Shown piece after piece: positions 60,686-62,915 of a DNA stretch of 62,915 nt. The position numbers and the translations under genes are program-made. The stretch spans positions 1 through 62,915 of the forward strand of contig CAZWFQ010000017.1 of assembly GCA_964633225.1 (NCBI GenBank), read 5' to 3'. The notes beneath the pieces were generated by a model. That model saw nothing but the letters and a program-made list of their open reading frames with translations. It made no database searches and was not told where the DNA came from. Origin of the DNA: JAKQIM01 sp964633225. Lineage in GTDB: Bacteria; Chloroflexota; Anaerolineae; Anaerolineales; UBA4823. How positions within the stretch are numbered: position 1 is the stretch's first letter; every line of letters starts with the position of its first letter.

Positions 60686-61491
60686 TGAACATCCTGGTCA
60701 CTAACGATGATGGCGTCTTGGCACCCGGCCTTTTGGCCCTGGTGCAGGCGTTGCGCCCACTGGGCAAGGTGAGAATCCTCGCGCCAGACCGCAACTGGTC
60801 TGGCGGCGGGCATGTTAAAACGATTGACCGCCCCCTACGTGTCAAAGAAGTCAAACTGGCAGATGGCTCGACTGCTTACGCCAGCGATGGAGCCCCCTCA
60901 GACTGCGTGGCCCTGGCGCTGCTTGGTTTCTTTGAAGAGAAATTCAACCTGGTGGTATCTGGCATCAACCCCATGCCTAACCTGGGCCACGATGTCACTT
61001 ACTCTGGCACCGTTACCGCCGCTATGGAGGCTGTCATCTGGGGCACACCGGGGATTGCCGTTTCGCTCGGTTCGGTAGAGAACAGTTTGCAGGTTTCCGA
61101 TTACGAGCCCGCAGCTCGGTTCACTCACCAATTGGTAGAGCAAGCCATCGCCCACAAGATCCCCGCGGGGACCCTGCTGAATTTGAATATCCCCCTGCTG
61201 CCCGAAGAGCAGATCATGGGCTTCCAGGTCACTCGCCAGGGCCTGCGCGTTTACCGCGACCGCCTGGATGAGCGCATTGACCCGCGCGGTCGCCCCTATT
61301 ACTGGATCGGCGGCGACACCCCAACTGGTTTTCCCGAACCTGGCACAGATGTGGGGGCGCTGGCAGAGGGCTATGTCTCGATCACCCCCATGCAGCTCGA
61401 CCTGACCGATTACCCAGCCATGCGCGTCATCCAGGCCTGGGAGCTGCAGAAAAAGCCTGATACAACCCCTATATCGCTGGCCGTGCGTTAA
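60685..61491 (+). CDS. surE: SurE-type 5'/3'-nucleotidase
   Basis: A 268-residue SurE. ILVTNDDG (3-10; metal-binding D8/D9), SGGGHVKT in place of the usual Ser-rich loop, and SGINPMPNLGHDVTYSGTVT (about 92-111) are the conserved segments. It removes phosphate from nucleotides and can act on short polyphosphate. Its ATG overlaps the stop of the microprotein, and its own stop lies inside the next Pho-box array. Confidence 0.92.
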   Translation: MNILVTNDDGVLAPGLLALVQALRPLGKVRILAPDRNWSGGGHVKTIDRPLRVKEVKLADGSTAYASDGAPSDCVALALLGFFEEKFNLVVSGINPMPNLGHDVTYSGTVTAAMEAVIWGTPGIAVSLGSVENSLQVSDYEPAARFTHQLVEQAIAHKIPAGTLLNLNIPLLPEEQIMGFQVTRQGLRVYRDRLDERIDPRGRPYYWIGGDTPTGFPEPGTDVGALAEGYVSITPMQLDLTDYPAMRVIQAWELQKKPDTTPISLAVR

Positions 61492-61540
61492 CCAAATGTT
61501 TACAAACCCTTAACCGCCCCTTCGCGGGTCGTTAAATGAT
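61488..61540 (+). promoter_or_regulatory. Pho-box-like array 2
   Basis: Units start every 11 bases: TTAAC (61488), TTTAC (61499), TTAAC (61510), TTCGC (61521, degenerate) and TTAAA (61532). A -10-like TAGTAT lies at 61544. It overlaps the surE stop codon and precedes pstS. Confidence 0.82.
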
Positions 61541-61642
61541 CTGTAGTATTCTTACCCCACTATGAATAACAAATCCCGGGTTGAGCTGCACACTGCAAAA
61601 CGCCACGCAAGCTCGATCCCCAAAATTTCTGGAGGTTTAAGA

Positions 61643-62722
61643 ATGTACCGTAAGTTTCAAGTCTTGATTGTTGTTTTGTCCATTGCCACCTTGCTGCTCA
61701 GTGCTTGCAGCAGTGCCACCATCACTGCCACGCAGCCCCCGGCAGTGCAGCCCACCGAGGCCCCGGCAGTGCAGCCCACCGAGGCTTCTGCAGTGCAACC
61801 CACCGCAGCCCCGGCCATGCCCGAGAGCATGATCGCCCTGCCCGAAGTAGATCCCTCTGCCCTGAGCGGCGACATTGCCGCCGCTGGCAGTTCCACCGTC
61901 TACCCCCTGGCCGAGGCTATGGCCGAGCGCTTCAACGAAGAAGGCTTCAGCGGTCAGATCACCATCGCTTCAGTCGGCTCCGGCGCAGGCTTTGAGCGCT
62001 TCTGCACCACCGGCGAGACCGACATTGCCAACGCCAGCCGCGCCATCAAAGACGCCGAGATCGCCAACTGCGCCGCCATCGGCCGCACGCCCATCGAGTT
62101 CCGCGTCGGCACCGATGCCATCGCAATTGTGGTCAGCAGCGAAAACGACTTCCTGACCAATGTCACCCTCGAAGAACTGGCCATGATCTTCTCTTCCAAC
62201 ATCACCAAGTGGTCTGATGTGCGCACCGAATGGCCAAATGAAGACATCTTGCGCTTCTCCCCCGGCACCGATTCGGGCACTTTTGACTTCTTCGTCGAAG
62301 CCGTGATTGCCCCTCAGCACGAAGACGATATGGATGCTGCCAAAACCGATATCCTCAACGCCGCCAACATCCAGTTCAGCGAAGATGACAACGTCCTCGT
62401 CCAGGGCGTCGAAGGCAGCCCCTATGCCATCGGTTACTTCGGCTTTGCCTACTTCGTCGAGAACCAGGGCACCCTCAAGGCCATCTCCATCGACGGCATT
62501 GCCCCCTCGGCCGAGACCGCTGAGAATGGCGAATACCCCCTGGCACGCCCCCTGTTCATCTACTCCGATGCCACCATCATGCAGAACAAGCCCCAGGTAG
62601 CCGCCTTCATCAACTTCTTCCTCTCGTTTGTGAACGAAGAAATCGAAACCGTCGGCTACTTCCCCGCCAGCCGCGATGCAATGGATGGCGCTAAGCAGGC
62701 CTGGCTCGACGCTATGAAATAA
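61643..62722 (+). CDS. pstS: Phosphate ABC transporter binding lipoprotein
   Basis: A 359-residue lipoprotein. The lipobox is LLSAC, followed by a tandem-repeat linker (units like PAVQPTEA). The binding domain has AAGSSTVYPLAEAM (phosphate contact), a GSGAGFE loop and SRAIKDAE, and PGTDSGTFDFFVEAV is the second conserved site. The start is ATG 61643 with GGAGGT upstream, rather than 61562. It delivers phosphate to PstC/PstA. A hairpin follows, then pstC. Confidence 0.92.
   Translation: MYRKFQVLIVVLSIATLLLSACSSATITATQPPAVQPTEAPAVQPTEASAVQPTAAPAMPESMIALPEVDPSALSGDIAAAGSSTVYPLAEAMAERFNEEGFSGQITIASVGSGAGFERFCTTGETDIANASRAIKDAEIANCAAIGRTPIEFRVGTDAIAIVVSSENDFLTNVTLEELAMIFSSNITKWSDVRTEWPNEDILRFSPGTDSGTFDFFVEAVIAPQHEDDMDAAKTDILNAANIQFSEDDNVLVQGVEGSPYAIGYFGFAYFVENQGTLKAISIDGIAPSAETAENGEYPLARPLFIYSDATIMQNKPQVAAFINFFLSFVNEEIETVGYFPASRDAMDGAKQAWLDAMK
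61739..61813 (+). repeat. 24-bp tandem repeats (PAVQPTEA linker)
   Basis: Three in-frame 24-bp units (GGCAGTGCAGCCCACCGAGG and variants) encode PAVQPTEA-type repeats in the PstS linker. They are nearly identical, and copy number may vary. Confidence 0.85.
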
Positions 62723-62746
62723 CCGGAGCAATCCTCCTTTTTCTCT

Positions 62747-62781
62747 GAGGTGCTGTGGGTGGATGACACCCACAGCACCTC
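62747..62781 (+). terminator. Hairpin between pstS and pstC
   Basis: GAGGTGCTGTGGGTG (62747-62761) pairs exactly with CACCCACAGCACCTC (62767-62781) around GATGA. There is no T-run. In pst operons such structures let pstS be made in excess over the permease genes, so this is probably an attenuator or mRNA-end stabiliser. Confidence 0.8.
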
Positions 62782-62797
62782 CCTCCGTCAAATCACT

Positions 62798-62915
62798 ATG
62801 GAAAGTCAGCTAGACATGCCACGCCTGGACACACCAGATCAAACCTCAGACCGTTATCGTTTGCATAAACGCCGGCGCCTGGGAGAAACCCTCATCCAGG
62901 GCTTTCTGTTCATCT
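62798..62915 (+). CDS. pstC: PstC-type phosphate permease, N-terminus only
   Basis: The open frame runs off the end of the window after 39 codons. The start (MESQLDMPRL) leads to RRRLGETLIQGFLFI, typical of the first membrane helix of PstC. Position after pstS supports it. Confidence 0.75.
   Translation, partial: MESQLDMPRLDTPDQTSDRYRLHKRRRLGETLIQGFLFI

Overview
The window looks like a draft chromosomal segment of a Chloroflexota bacterium, probably of the Anaerolineae type. This is inferred from style rather than a marker gene. The pointers are moderately high GC, secreted proteins with long Pro/Thr linkers, a beta-helix protein ending in a 'LYLPLV' type tail, many SHOCT-like/DUF4097 genes, and promoters with TATAAT only 6-8 bases before an ATG. 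Two runs of 100 N mark scaffold joins. The first has the same 55 bases on both sides, so it is an assembly artefact. The second interrupts a phoR gene.

Layout. 0.3-3.2 kb: secreted PHP-like/lamin-tail protein. 3.3-9.8 kb: VOC protein, tungstate/molybdate-type ABC transporter (binding protein and permease, no ATPase), a tandem SUOX-like lipoprotein with a CxxCH motif, an M28 membrane peptidase and a zinc-ribbon protein. 10-17 kb: HExxH protein; an operon of GbsR-like regulator, polyprenyl synthase and SRPBCC-like protein with matching direct repeats at two leaders; beta-helix protein, SDR, rhomboid. 17.2-20.8 kb: complete sodium-pumping acyl-CoA decarboxylase operon. 21.2-24.3 kb: SDR plus two aldo/keto reductases behind a textbook MerR-type promoter. 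24.4-26.5 kb: divergent thrB and thrC. 26.6-29.9 kb: Rph/PEP-synthase-like enzyme and its TetR regulator, with two matching operators.

30.1-39 kb: type I restriction-modification island in the order zinc-ribbon protein, hsdM, 73-residue Cys-rich protein, hsdS, GxxExxY protein, three 23-bp repeats, hsdR, YgjP-like metallopeptidase. 39-41.2 kb: 2H phosphoesterase, tRNA-Ser(CGA) with two partial 3'-end copies, FmdB-like protein, CysH. 41.2-45.6 kb: LuxR-type HTH protein, a REC-PAS-GAF-HD-GYP protein, and a small acidic protein. 45.7-49.9 kb: an operon in which five adjacent proteins share one short helical module (DUF2089 regulator, two DUF4097 proteins, two small proteins). 50-52.4 kb: glnS and a membrane protein. 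52.4-57.9 kb: TetR-controlled ABC-2 efflux operon with a 34-bp perfect palindrome. 58-62.9 kb: phoB-phoR, then a 31-residue membrane microprotein coupled to surE, then pstS and the start of pstC. Both of the last units are preceded by five 11-bp-phased repeats that look like Pho boxes.

The strongest leads are the shared-module envelope operon, the expanded restriction island, the Pho-box-controlled microprotein-surE unit, the SUOX-like CxxCH lipoprotein, the 5'-end hairpin behind the MerR promoter, the covarying 46-nt hairpins, and the leaderless promoters.
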